A stretch of 64,000 nt of DNA, taken from assembly GCA_016801845.1 (NCBI GenBank), contig CM028910.1:11934629-11998628 (forward strand). The letters run 5' to 3'. A model generated the notes under the pieces. The model did not search any database and was not told the DNA's origin. It saw only the letters and a list, made by a program, of their open reading frames with translations. Within the stretch, counting starts at the first letter, position 1; the number at the start of each line of letters is the position of its first letter. Made by a program: the position numbers and the translations under genes. Shown in pieces: positions 1 to 12,804 of the stretch. Origin of the DNA: Polydactylus sextarius (lineage: Eukaryota > Chordata > Actinopteri > Polynemidae).

Positions 1-30
1 TTAACCAGTGCGCCATCGCGTTAAACCCGC
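1..30 (-). repeat. tRNA-derived SINE head, cut by window edge (tentative)
   Basis: Read on the minus strand, the first 30 bases contain a stretch resembling the tRNA A box found at SINE heads (GATGGCGCACTGGTTAA). The element would continue leftward out of the window. Too little is present to name a family. Confidence 0.3.
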
Positions 31-1554
31 ACCGGCATAAAGTCTTGTTTTTCATTGGTGGGGTGGCCTGACTGACTTCAAGTTTAGTGTAGCATCACAG
101 GCAGTATGGACGGGCCCAGGCTAATAAATAGCTTCAATAGCTGATAAATAAATTAAAGAAATTCGTTTCAAACTAATGGTTGAATTTACCTAAATAATGG
201 GGACCAGTTGTGTAAAAACAAATGTTTGAGCATCAGCATTACATTCACTTTTATATGATTAAATTGTTTAACAGAATCTACAAAATGGAGATTCACATTT
301 GGGGGTGATGTAAAGGTACTTGAGTTTATCTGACAAAAAATTTAATGTAACAGGGTTAGTGAGGCTTTGTCATGATGTTAAATGTCAAATGAAGCAATCA
401 TGTTTGGAAATAAAAGATTTGTAAATCCCAGACACTCTCTAAGCTCTGCATTAAGGTTACAGCCCCATCTGAACGTCTATAATGACATTACAGACAGTCA
501 GGGAACGGGACGACGGCCAGCACACACAGGCCCGTAATCATTCCAGCTGGACATCTTAACCACGACAGCTGACATGCCAGCGTGCCTGCAGGTATCTGAC
601 AACCGCTCACAAGAGCGGTTGCTCTCTCCTTTTTCCTCCCGTTCTCCCCACAGCCACTTTATCCCTCCTTCCTTTTCCCTCCGCTTCTCTGCACTGCCCT
701 CTCTTTTAAGAGCAGCAATGGCCTCATCTTGCTGACAGTGGATGCATCTCTGCTTTACTGCTCTCATAAATACTCCGGATCTGAAAACAATGAGGGCGAG
801 CATTGGCAGTGTTAAGCTGAGGTAATGTCACTATTGAGCAGGGTTGACAGCTTTATGTGCAACGGAGAGGATCAAAATGAGAAGGTAAACGTAGGCGTAG
901 CGACGGACGAGGCTAACGGTCCTGATTCAACAGTGCATTCTGAGGGGCACACAGACCTGTCAGCAGACATTTCATTACTGACACATAAATCTGTCAAACA
1001 GGAGGCTAAGTGGCACCTCAAGGAACATTAAGTGCTGTTGCATAATTGCATTCACTAGAACGCCGGTTTTAGACAGTAATGGTTTTTGTAGTCCTCTACA
1101 AGCAAGTTGGAATCCATGGGATGGCAATCACACTCATACACTGCAAGTCAATAAAGTAGATAAAACAATGCTGGGTACACATTTGAGACAAATATGGTAA
1201 ACTGACTGAACTCATTTCACAATGTGCTCATCATTCACTCATATCCTCACATATCAGCGTGAACTGCAACACAAAAAGGACTGAGTGAACAATCCAATAA
1301 TGATTGGACGACCTTCTGCACTAAAAACTCAGTCTAGCTCCCAGTCCCAATAAGGTTTTCTGTTTGTTTTGGGGGTTTTTTGTTGTTTTTTTTTTTTTTA
1401 CATCCACTTACTAGATTTTATGTTCCATGTCTCCTCACTGTCACAGGAAATTGCGTCTTGATTGGATGGTCAAATGGATTGGATGGTCAACAAATTTACT
1501 AATACATCAGTCACAGCACACAAGAAGCATGATGGTGAAATGTTGGAGGGATGG

Positions 1555-1705
1555 GAGGGGGGGTCAGTAGCTTAAGGGTTTAGGCGTCGAGAATGAATTA
1601 CAACATCCCCAGATTGAATTTGCCAGGGACCTTTGTTTCCTGTCATGTCCCATCCTCTTTCTCCTTTAATTTCCTGTCAATTCTTTATTAAAGCCTCAAA
1701 AATCC
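1555..1705 (+). repeat. Degraded tRNA-derived SINE
   Basis: The stretch starts with a tRNA-like head (gtcagtagcttaagggtt), passes a decayed B-box-like region, and continues into the body seen in many teleost SINEs: CATGTCCCATCCTCTTTCTCC followed by TTTCCTGTCA and a 3' end with TTATTAAAGCCTCAAAAA. A second shorter head-like piece lies at about 1848-1885. Family identity is from memory only. Confidence 0.5.
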
Positions 1706-2739
1706 CCCGTGCTCATGTGCAAATGAGTTACTATTTTTCAATTATCTCATAAATAGAAAAACAACGTCAGTCATCATTTGCAGTTTTCCACACATTTCAT
1801 TTTTATACCTTTACTGTATTAAATTTAAAAAAAAAAAAAACTACTGGGGGGAAGTAGTGGACCAGTTGATCTGTCGGTTAAGAAACTGATTTTTTTTTTT
1901 TGATTCCAGAACTGCACCGAGAACCTGAACAGAGCTACAATAAAGATAGAAAGAAAACTGGGAGAGGACTGAGCAAACACAGGCAGAGGCTTTAATGTGT
2001 CACACAGACGACAGGCACTGAGCCTATCACACTGAGACGACTGCAGGGATCGATCAAAGGCTGCCTTTCCCCTTTCTACCCCACGTTTAGATCATTAAAA
2101 CCTAATTGAGAACTGGTAACCAAAGGCACACACACACACACACAGACACACACAGAAGAGGCACTTGCGTGTATACACAAGCACACCATTTCAGGGACGA
2201 CAAAAGAAAAGCACAGCAAGCGTGCGATAATGAGACCCGATGTCCATCTGAGTTAGAATGCAAATTGATCAGCCGGGACTGCACCATAACAGAGTGAGAG
2301 GAGCCTGAGGAGATAAACTGTTGTCATGATGATCACAGGTGAATCTTGCTCTCATCAGGTCATCTGTTTAGGTGAGAGGTGATCACAGCAAACTGGATGA
2401 AAAGGAAGAAGCCACAGACAGAGGGGAGAGACGCAAAAGACAAACCCCGAGTGCATAATCTCTCTTTTGTGATGATAGATCACAGAGGTGTGTGTAAAAG
2501 TGTCCGACAGCAGATCAAACGGACCACGGATGGTCCGTTTGATGTGTTCAATGAGTGTGTGCGTGTGTTAATTTGTGTGTGCATGTGTATGTGTGCAGAG
2601 AAAATAAGGGAAGTTAGCTCACCCAGGACTAGAACTCTCACAGCACTGCTTCCACATCTGCAAGCCTGGAGGTGCTCTGATCACTGCTGACCGTCTGCTC
2701 TGGCTGGATCTGTGTGGGATAATTTTTCTCCTCCAGTCT

Positions 2740-3217
2740 CTCCAGACTCTGAGCTGCTTCTTCTCCTTCCTCCTCCTCCTCCTCTTTCTCCTCTTCCTCC
2801 TCCTCCTCCTCCTCCTCCAGTAGCAAAAGCAGCAACAACAGCAGCTGGAGTGGACTGCATTCACTCAGCTTCCCTCCCCTCTATCTCTTCTCTTTCCAGC
2901 ACTGCTGCTGAATTATTATCTACTGCCTCCCAAAACGAAGTCCGCCGCTCTCCCCTCTCTTCTCTGTGCTATAAAGGCAGCAGGAGCTCGTCTCCCAGCA
3001 GGCTCCCGGCTTTGTGGCTCTGAGAAGCAGTGAGGGCGGCCACCGGCAGCGGCATGCGGCTCGGACTGATGGTGCTCTCGTTACTGGATTGCATGTGTAT
3101 GAGTGTCCTGGCATTGGTGTGTGTGGGATTTGGAGCGTGGTGTGCTTCAGTGTGTGTGTGTGTGTGTGTGTCTGTTTGAAAGAGGACCCGGCTGCTGATC
3201 ATTGGGGCTCATCTGTG

Positions 3218-3248
<31 letters not shown>

Positions 3249-3330
3249 ACTGTTACTCGGGCTGTTTCGCGCTGCATTTATGTCCTGTGGGAGAAAACGG
3301 AAGATGAGCTCCCTGCTTAAAAATTCAGCT
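2740..3330 (+). promoter_or_regulatory. Promoter-like, pyrimidine- and GC-richer stretch with a TATA-like box
   Basis: A C/T-rich tract of CTC repeats (2760-2820) is followed by a GC-richer segment with CTATAAAG near 2970, then a purine-rich leader, an ATG in good context at 3053 (gcggcATGC), a GT repeat (about 3150-3171) and a CT repeat (about 3218-3248). The ATG opens a short hydrophobic frame that runs into the GT repeat and stops after about 48 codons. It looks like the first exon of an unidentified transcript or an upstream exon of a gene outside the window. No downstream exon could be linked to it. Confidence 0.3.
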
Positions 3331-6300
3331 CACTGTAGCTTTCAGGTGGTGGATACTCAAAATACTCGGCATGGATTGTGTGTAAATCCATGTGGGGCAA
3401 AATTAAATAAATTACATAACATATTGAAAAATGAATGAATGAAGAAATTACGGAAATTTTGTTCCTTTGTCATTTATTTATTTTCTAAATATCAAAAGTT
3501 TGTTTCAAAAGATGATTTTTTTTTCAAGTTTGTTATTATTTTTTAAAATGTCTTTTTCTTCATTTCTTAATTATTGAGACTGTTTCCCACCCCCTTGAAT
3601 CTTTTGGCCAATCAGATGTTACCCTGTTTGGCAATTACCACAAAGTCCTGTTTAATCATTAATGTAATTATTTATTAATTTATTGGTTTATTTAAACCTG
3701 CATAGATTGATTTTCAGCCACTTGGACGGCACAGCGGGCCACAAACACAACACTGGTGTATTGTCACCCTATAAAGTTGATATGGTGAATGTGACCAGTC
3801 GCCCATCAATAAATAGAGCAGATACAGAGTGATGTTATTGTTCTTTTGGGGTTTTGATTCTGGCCGCCTGATGAAGGTGAGTCCAATTTTCATTGTCTTT
3901 TAGTTCATGAACGGTGGATACCAGCTCCTCAGGGGATGTATGGGTCTTCAGCAGCTGCACGTTTTTTTTTGTCTGGCTGTTTGGTGGAGGACAGGTTGTG
4001 CAGACAGGAGGTCTATCAGATGCTAAAATGTTCTGTAAAACTGAGGGACTAGTGTCTGGTGAAAACTGTCTGTGAGATTGTAACTTCACCTTTCACTTAA
4101 TGTACTGCATGTATAGCCATTTTCCCCATTGTTAACATCAGTATATTGATATTTACTAAATTTATAGTGGATTTGACATCTTTCCTTTTTGTCAACACTG
4201 ACCTACATGACAAAACTGCTGCAGCTTTTTTTTTTTTATCTTAAACACTTACTAACAGGCTAACATGATATGTTACTGCACTAACACTAACATAACATAA
4301 ATGCAGCACTACTGTGTATTTACTTTAGACATTGAGATTATAGATCAGTCCCTTGCATTCCAAGAAAATAAATAATATAAATTTCCTTTATATTGAACCC
4401 CCTTTCCCATAAACTAGCGTCATCTAATTGAGTTTCCTACAGATCCTAAAATACTTTGACTTTGGACGTCCATTATGGTCCAATGTCTTGTTCGAGGACA
4501 TGCTGTACAGGAGGAGCCAAGGATCGAGCTGCCAACTCCACAAGTAATGACCGGGTCTCTCTACCAACTGACCTCCACTACATCCATCTCCCCTACAGTG
4601 AGATTTGGAGGAGGGGCCAGGTGATGTGCCAGGTGGATTAAAGGTGGAGGTAATGTATGTTTTCATTTCATGGTGAGTGCAGAAAGAAGGTACCGCTCTT
4701 TAAATCTTAACAGGACTGATGCCAAAGCTGATGTATAGCACTAATGTTTTACATCTCTTTAAAAAGTTGTGCCAGAAAATATAGTGCAGTGTTATGCTTT
4801 TAGGTCAATTATCAACTATTTATTATTTCCAAGTCACTGACATGTTACTCATACATAAATGTTCATATAAGGAAAAAAATGTACATTGATGTGTTTTCCA
4901 TCATAGTCAACAGTAAACATGATCACATTAACATACTGAGCAGGTATGACCTCAAGAGATGATGTTACAGTTTTAAGGAGCCAGGACATTTTTTTTCCCA
5001 CTTCATTCATTCTTAACTCAAGTGCGAGGAGACCCATTTCACTCCGTAATGGGCTCAGATGCCGTCAAGAAAGGAAAGACTTGCGCTGTTCCTCCAGGCA
5101 TCTTCTCACATCTTTTACGTCTCACTGGCGCTTTTTAACAGAGCATAAATCGGAGCTCAAGGCAGTGCAGGAGTGTCATATTCAGGTGAAAATGGAAGCC
5201 ATGTTTTATCCTATCTGCAGTCTGTGTTGTTGTCCTCAAAAAGGCAAAGTTTTCCTATGCCAGTTTCATCTATGCTGCAGTCTCTGTGTATGAGTTGTTG
5301 CTGAATGCTACAGTGTCACTTTCTATAGTAGAGAGTGAAAAATTAAAATGGAGGACTATGTTATTGCTGCTGGTTATTGCATTTTTTTAAGCCCAAACTG
5401 TTGTACTGCAATAGCCAGTAGTGTGGTGACCTTCATGAATGTCATTTTCCCCTCAACCATTTCCTTGAGAAGCTTATAGCAAAAGCTTTGATGTGAGGTG
5501 GAGGATACGATGCCACTTGGCTGAGCGCTGTTTAGCAGCTTTATAACTGTAAAGTCACAGAATAGCAGAGTCATAATCACCATGCCTCCCTGTGTGTTTC
5601 ATACCTGAGGGCAACAGCGAAATCAAGTCCACTGTGGGTTTGAGCCCCAGGCTATTTTGGCTGAATGTTTTTAAGGGTTTGTGCAGAAGTATTGAATGGT
5701 GGGAGTTGATAAATACGTTATACATAAAACATGAAGGCAATGTACCTGCCTACTGCGCAGACTGAAAAGGTGGAACATCAATTCTAGGACTCTACGCTCA
5801 TTTGTCAAATTGAAAGTAGTGCTTACCCTCTCTTTTGCAGTGCTGGTGCGAGGAGATGAGTTACAAAACAAATTGCAGCCATGGTTCTGGGATCTAAATA
5901 CTGTGCTGCTCAGGTGGAGATCTAAAATAATCCACTACGTTTATTACACTTTTTTTTTTTTTTACTTGAGTGTTTACTACATTTAGTCAATCGCTTTTCA
6001 CATGGAAATGTTGTGAAGAAAACAAAAAAATCCTGCACTGTTGCGAACTTGTATAAATAAACTGCATAAATATTTTTCAGCTATAAAACCTAAAATTCAT
6101 ATTGTCAACAACACTAACAGAATAAGTTGCTGACTGGATATTATTACTGAGGTGAACTGAAAAACATATAAAACTAGTATTGTTTTTAAGAGTTTATATT
6201 CAAATGTGAATACTTTAGGGATGTGTACCTGTACTCTTGGTGATTTTGATTTTAAATTTGAATACTAGTTTCCCACTTTTATAACAGTATGAACAAGCAG

Positions 6301-8000
6301 AGAGCATATTAAAACACACTAGTTGTCACAGTTTAAGAGCCAATAACACAGCTCTGATTTGAACACGTTATACAAGTTATATTGGGCACAAATCTTTTTG
6401 CTTTGCTGGACTTTTCAATGAATACAAGCACAAAGAATTCATGAATATACAATGAAATGAACTGTCGCCTTTTGCCTTTGCAAAAAATACACTTTTTTGT
6501 GACAGGTGCCTCAATTGAAGTTCTTTTTTAGGCCACCGTTTGTATTGTTGGTAAAAAGTCTTTTCTGTTTACATCTGTAATCCCACAAAGTTTGCAGCTG
6601 ATGTACCAGCATTTCAAGGCAGAGACCACAGTAAATCACTATCACAAAGACAACTACAAAAGTGAGTTAGGTTGAATACTAATCTGCAGTGTGTGTCAGC
6701 TTTAGTAAGCAACTGACAATCACTATTATTATCCAGGTTTCTGCAGCAACATAAGATAGAAAGTGGCCAAATAGACGCCTGGTTTAATTGTTGGGCCATT
6801 AAAATGTCTCAAAATTCACAAGAAAACACAAGAAAATTAGCAACAAGCAGAAATCACCGCCACCAAAATTCCAATGAGCTGCATCAACACTTTTTCAAGT
6901 CGTAAAAAAAGGGGGAGCACATTACAAAAGCATTTTAGGCATTTTACTAAAGCATTATTACTCTGAGCATTAAACATCTACAACTACAGCTCACCTTGAC
7001 TGAAGGCCATTAGCAAAGACTCACCAAACTTCTGCCGGTCTCACATTTTTACAACTCACCCACTCGCACGGACAAACAACAAGCTAATGGCCTTGGGCAA
7101 CTTAAAGCGGTTTTGCCCATCATTAATGGACGCCCACTCGTCAAAAACAAAACACATAACAAGCAATAGTGTAGATTTCAGGGAATGGACAACAAAGAGA
7201 AGCACACCGGTGGGACTTGGCTCAGACCCACTTCACATTTTCTGAGAAGTACTTCTGCCAGAATTCAGAGACAGACTGAGTGAGGAGGATAGTTTGATCA
7301 TATTACAACAAAACAGTAAAACATAAAGTGAGCTAACTTAACTATAGTGCTTGAGATCCTATAGATCAACCGAAAAAACATAAGAAACAAACAAAAGGCA
7401 TCGACAGATGTTAATAAGTTGTGAGCAGTTCAAAAAATTATGTTCCCGTTTCAAAATGTTTCATTTGAATTGAATTTTATCTGCCTTTATTTTACAACAG
7501 ACATGTCTATAACCATGATTGGCTCTGTGAGGCATCTTAACGTGTTAATATTTCATAATTAATTTTAAACACAATGCTACAGTCTGATAAATTTTGCATG
7601 AATTTTGACCAGGCAGTAATGCTTGATGGAAAAATGAGAGAACACTGACATAATTACTGTTGATGAGGGCAACATGAATGTTTAAACTAAACTTCATGGT
7701 AACCAATCATATATACTGTATATTTCACATGCTGTAAAATGATCATTTTCACAGTGGCAATAGAGGAAAAGTCAGGGGATTCCCATCATCATTAGGATTC
7801 ATCATCTAGGAAACATGAACGTCTGTTTTGAATTTCATGGCAGTTCACCCATTCATCATGTTTGAGATATTTCAATTTCAACCAAAATGGATAAACTGTC
7901 TATCTCAATATTTTCATCATCCCACAACACTTCAAATTTACAGTCTTACCCCCCAACCCCCAGACTTCCTTCCTTCTATCCACCTACTGTGAAAGTTAAT
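3331..8000. other. Intergenic, no gene seen
   Basis: AT-rich DNA with homopolymer runs. One SINE-like repeat lies on the minus strand at about 4470-4610. All other open frames are short and have neither splice context nor recognisable product. Confidence 0.6.
4470..4610 (-). repeat. tRNA-derived SINE, minus strand
   Basis: On the minus strand the order is a tRNA-like head (gtcagttggtagagag), a B-box-like AGCTCGATCC, then TTGGCTCCTCCTGTACAGCATGTCCT and a GAACAAGACATTGGACC motif. That is the usual layout of a SINE common in percomorph genomes (B box, GGCTCCTC, CATGTC, GGGCAAGACACTGAACC). It is diverged by substitutions. The family name is not assigned. Confidence 0.55.
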
Positions 8001-8700
8001 ATTTAATATTTAAATATAACTGAAATACTGTGCAATATCTGTATCCAGTGCAATACCATTACTCTCATTGTCTTACATCCACCACTCACTACACATGACC
8101 ATCATCACTGTGCAATACTTAATATTTAAAAATGTGCAATAACCCACACTACATCAGCACAGGCACCCCCCAGGGATGTGTGCTGTCCCCAGTGCTCTTC
8201 TGTCTCTACACCAACGACTGCGCCACAGGAGATCCATCTGTCAGACTCCTGAAATTTGCAGACGACACAACTGTTATTGGCCTTATCTGGGACGGCGACG
8301 AGTCTGCATACAGACGTGGGAGGTGGGACAGCTGGCCCTCTGGTGTGGTCAGAACCAGAACTTAGAGTCCATAATCATGAAACCCAGCAGAGGATGTACT
8401 TCCTGTGTCAGCTCAGGATGTTTAACCTGCCCCAGGAGCTGCTGATCCAGTTCTACACCACAATAATCCAGTCTGTTCTCTGCATATTCATCATCGTCTG
8501 GTTTGGTTCTGCCACCAAACAGGACAGGAACAAACTAACACACACTGGATTATGTTTAATTATGTTTATATAATGTTTATTCTATATATGTCTGTATGTT
8601 TAAATTGTACACTGGAGCAAAGAAAAAGAAGTGTAGCCAAATTCCTTGTATGTGTTAACATACTTGGCCAATAAAACTGATTCTGATTCTACATATCAGA
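8000..8700 (+). mobile_element. L2-type LINE fragment, internally deleted
   Basis: Bases about 8132-8300 encode reverse-transcriptase motifs: TGTPQGCVLSPVLF, then LLKFADDTTVIGLI with the catalytic ADD. At about 8395-8550 the C-terminal ORF2 motif LPQELLIQFYTTIIQS...IIVWFGSATKQDRN appears in a different frame. The segment normally between these motifs is missing, so the copy has an internal deletion plus frameshift. The 3' tail ends with AATAAAACTGATTCTGATTCT (about 8670-8690), typical of fish L2-type elements. Upstream (8000-8150), repeated TGTGCAATA motifs look like L2 3' UTR from a neighbouring or nested copy. The element is non-functional. Confidence 0.8.
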
Positions 8701-8950
8701 CTGTGTAAAACTGTATGTTTATTCTATTTTGCTTACGTATAGAGTATCCTCAGACCTGTGCACCTTACCCACCCCCCTTTTCTAATACTTTTTATACTTT
8801 CATACTTTTGTTGCACTATCACTTATTCTGTTTTATGTTGTTATATTCTATATATACATGTTTGCACTAGAGGAGGAGTTGCTTTTAATCTCATTGTACA
8901 TGTAAAAGGTACAGTGACAATTAAAGGCATTCTCTTCTATTCTATTTGTT
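8700..8950 (+). mobile_element. L2-type LINE 3' tail, second copy
   Basis: Immediately after the first tail lies another L2-like 3' UTR: a CTTTTGTTGCACTAT segment, TTGCACTAGAGGAGGAGTTGC, then GTACAGTGACAATTAAAGGCATTCT and a short run of TTCTATTCTATT. This order is characteristic of the 3' ends of fish L2 copies. No coding part remains. Confidence 0.6.
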
Positions 8951-9511
8951 TTGCCAGTCCTTCTGGGGAATCCTTTTTTCACTCAACACCACTTCATATT
9001 ACAGTACACAAGATTGCAAGTAAATGGATGTTTATGAGGCTTCATATCTTTATGCATTCATGTGTGAAATACCTGCTTTGCATGCACACCAGTGTGTGTT
9101 CAGGAGTGTGTCCTGCAGCCTTTTACTGTATCTGCCGTGCTGAGCTCACCTGGCCTTTAGCTGGACCAAGCAGACGAGCAGCAGAGCTCCCACTGAAGCT
9201 CTAAGCCATGCTACTTAAAAGAAGCTGAATATGTCTATGTGTGTATGAGTGGGAGTGAGTATGTGTATGTGTGTGCGTATGAGTAGGCATGCGAGCACAA
9301 TCTTAGATTCTCACTGCAGCTGTGAAAAAGGCAGCGTGAGTAATCGTCGCTGCTCATCTCTTCTCCCTGATTTGGACTCCCTGTGGGTGAGCGGAGCCCC
9401 AGAGGTGGCACATATACTTCACTAACAGTGCAGACATATTCAGTCAGTAGCGACATTCATCACAGCACAGGCATGAATCTACGCACACATACACACACAA
9501 ATGCGCGTACA

Positions 9512-9536
9512 CACACACACACACACACACACACAG
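9512..9536. repeat. CA microsatellite
   Basis: About 12 perfect CA units, flanked by imperfect CA-rich DNA from 9482. Confidence 0.9.
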
Positions 9537-12500
9537 AGAAGCAAACAAAGCAACTGTCTCTGCTGGTGTTGTGAGCTGCTGATTCCTCCTCTCTGCTGCG
9601 TGGTTGTCAGCTGGCAGAACAGAAATTAAGCAGCAATGACACACTCAGATTACAAGTCAAAACCAGATGAGACATGAAAGAAATTTTATGTATAAACCAG
9701 AAACACGATGCAATCAAATACGGTGGCCGTAAAGAAATGTTTCAGCTGTAATTTTCAATTTTCCTCGTCTTGCAACGCGTCATCAAAATGCACGGTTATT
9801 CTGACAGTGATATGCATGAACAGGATTTTTCTTCATCATATAATGTGGTGACTTGAAGCGAAGATTTCCATGCTGTAGCCAGGCAGAGGCAGGATGAGTA
9901 ACATGCTGGTGTTTCAGTGTTTGCATGACATATTATCGCGTGCGTCTGTGTGTTTGTGTGTGTAGGCTGGTTAGTCCCACACCCGCAGGCTCGGACAAAG
10001 GTTGGTGACTCACCACAGCTCTGCCGAAGCAGGAAGAAAAACAAAGTGATATAGAAAGGGCAGGGGGACTGGATTAGCGGTGACTCTAAGGAGAGGAAAA
10101 AATGCAAAAGGATGGAGAGACAGGGGTCTGTGGGGATCCAAGAGACCCAAAGGGGAAGAGGAAAAAGAGTAGGAGGAAGAGGAGGAGGAGAAGGCAAAGA
10201 GGAGATGCCTGCTTCCCCCTGAAGACTGTGCTGTGCGCTGAAAGAAAGAAGGATGAAGGAGTGTATAAAGATAGAAGAGACCAAAAGGGGAAGGCTAAGA
10301 AGTATCCATGGGGACTCAGGGGGAAGCAGCAAGAAGCAAGTAAGGAGAGGGGAGACTACTAGGGAGGAGCTCTGGAGACCAAACACATGCACAGACATTC
10401 ATTTTGGATGTGAGCAGGAGACCATATTTGTTCAAGTAAATAGAGACAACCCAGGAGAATGTGTTTGCATCTGCATGTGCGAGTGATTGCACACTTTCTT
10501 TTCTTACAACAGTGTTTACATAAACAGGAACCAGGGACTGCAGTGGCTATGGGCCTCAAGCAGATTCTGACTTCATTCATTATATTAGACTGGTTTGCAA
10601 ATCACTGCAGCGAAAACTCAAAAGGTACGCAGCTTTTAACTGTTTCCGCCGGGAATAACCAGATGATTACACAGACTGCCTTGGAAAAATAAAAAATAAA
10701 AAAATCTCTCTTTACTATCTCTGTGATGTGAAGTCTGAACCTCATCTGCAAAGCACCCTGTGGAGGTTTTTACCTCCAGTGATGGTTTAAAGCGGTGGCG
10801 CATATCAACAGCTGGTGGCTGCAATTTACAAGCTGAGGAAGGAGAGAAAGAGCTCAGACACTAAAAATATGAACAAAACGTTAATTTCTGACTTCATTTG
10901 TTTTGTAAATTAACACAAATAGAATGGCATAGTTAGGGTGCGAATTTAATTTTAACATGTACATATGTTAACGTATTTGGTTAATTAGTTGAGTCACTGG
11001 TTGAGCCAATCATTCATAGATGGTTGGATGTGTCAACTTTGTTCACAATTGTTCAAAATCAACAATTATCATGTTTTTATTATTGTTACCATCACAATGC
11101 CAGTCCTATAAACAACAAGAGCAACTGAAATTACAATCTTTCCCTAAATCTAACCTACATTTCTTTTTATGTCTAAACCTAACCAAACTTTTATCATGCT
11201 ATTTTGTTTTAAAGTCTATCTGGGGCACATCTCCTGAGTATAACCTGTAAATCAGGAGTGCTGCAAATGTGCTGTTATAATTTGGATTCATATCCAATCC
11301 GACCTTCCTGTATGGCAGCGATTCATCATCTTTTTTTATTTAAAAAAAACTGCCTTTACATCTAACTTACAAAAGCAAATGATCTCCGCAAATTTAAATG
11401 AAATACCTTCCTAACACAGATACGGCAGTCTGACTGCAGGCTTCAGTTTTTCCAAGTGCAAATCAGTAAAAATGCTTCGTGCTGAATAAAAAAAATACAG
11501 ATCTTGCTGTGCACTTACAAAAAAAAAAAAAACGTTCAAGAGCGAAGTTCAAGAGTCTGAGGCCACCAAGGCCAAAGTGGTGAAGCTGTTGATAAGCACT
11601 ACTGCCAAACTTCTGGACCCTGGTGCATTTGCTGAAACACTTTAACAAAAGCTTTTCTTGCACCCCAGTAAAACACTTCAGTTTTTCACTATAGATTTAA
11701 ACATAGCCAGTAGATAGTTCTTTTTTTAAGGGTTCACATTAAATAGACAGGAAAGCCAAGAAGTAGCGATGTGGTTCACTCTTGAGATGCTGTTCACACC
11801 AGTTCTCATGGGGTTGTGAGGTTTTGTAGTTACACCTTATACCACAGTAAAAAGCTTTTACTATATGTGCACTCCAAGTGTCCTCATTTTACATCCTGGC
11901 CAAAAATCAGTAAAACTGAATTTAATCTTAAAACTATACAAACATTTTCATTAAAGGAGACCTATAACTTATTTACAGGTCTGACCTAAAATCTTAGTAC
12001 AACACAAGATTAAATAAAGTAAGACTTGATCTCTTGGATCCCAGAAGGGACGTTCACTTTACAGCAGTATGAAGGCCTAAAAAGGTAAGAAACATGAGTA
12101 GGAACTACAATAACAACAATTTAAAAAAAAGTAAATTGCTTAGTGTCAGAGTGTGAGAGAATTAGACATATTCCCTAATGATATAAAAGAAACGGCAAAA
12201 ATTTTTGACAGAAACGACCAATGGGAAAAGTCTAACAGCCAAGTAATATTCGTATTCATGACTGGCAGCCAAAAAAAAAAAAAAATTATGAATTCCTTTT
12301 TGTTTTTTAATTGCACAAGTACAAATAACAATCCAGTGCAGTGTGCTGCTCCTGCTATCTGTCTAACCCAGTTTTTCTTCTTTTAGATTTTCTGACCGCC
12401 ACATTGCAGCTACACTGGAGCCTGAAGGGATGGAAATTAAAAATGTCTCACCCTTCAAGGATGAAATTTGACCTGCCCACACTTTGCCAAAACACACATA

Positions 12501-12765
12501 CACACACCCACACACATACACACAACATGCTGAAATAAAACCGACTGCAAACTGTTTGTTTCTGGGTCAATGTCAGTCCTGTTACAGAGAGACATTAGAA
12601 CTGCACTTGAGAGACGGTCCCTAGCCTTTGGTGTTGAGGGTCAGTGCATCCTAAAAGAGAATGTGGAATATCTCTCTGCACACACACTCGCAGTCTGCGT
12701 CACATGAATAACCCCAGCAGCTTCTTGCCAATGTCAGGGACACACACAGGGCATTGGAAAAAAAA

Positions 12766-12769
<4 letters not shown>

Positions 12770-12803
<34 letters not shown>
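12770..12803. repeat. CA microsatellite
   Basis: About 16 CA units directly after an A run at 12760-12770. Confidence 0.9.

Positions 12804-12804
<1 letters not shown>

Larger units (their letters stand above)
1..2600. other. Intergenic, no gene seen
   Basis: This stretch holds AT-rich unique DNA, SINE pieces near 1, 1560 and 1850, homopolymer T/A runs near 1380, 1830 and 1890, and a short CA repeat near 2127-2155. Open frames here are short and have no coding character. Confidence 0.6.

Noticed and set aside
9796..10398. 200-codon open frame on the minus strand
   Set aside because: It is the complement of a purine-rich tract; the protein is Leu/Pro/Ser-rich low complexity, with no splice context or known domain.
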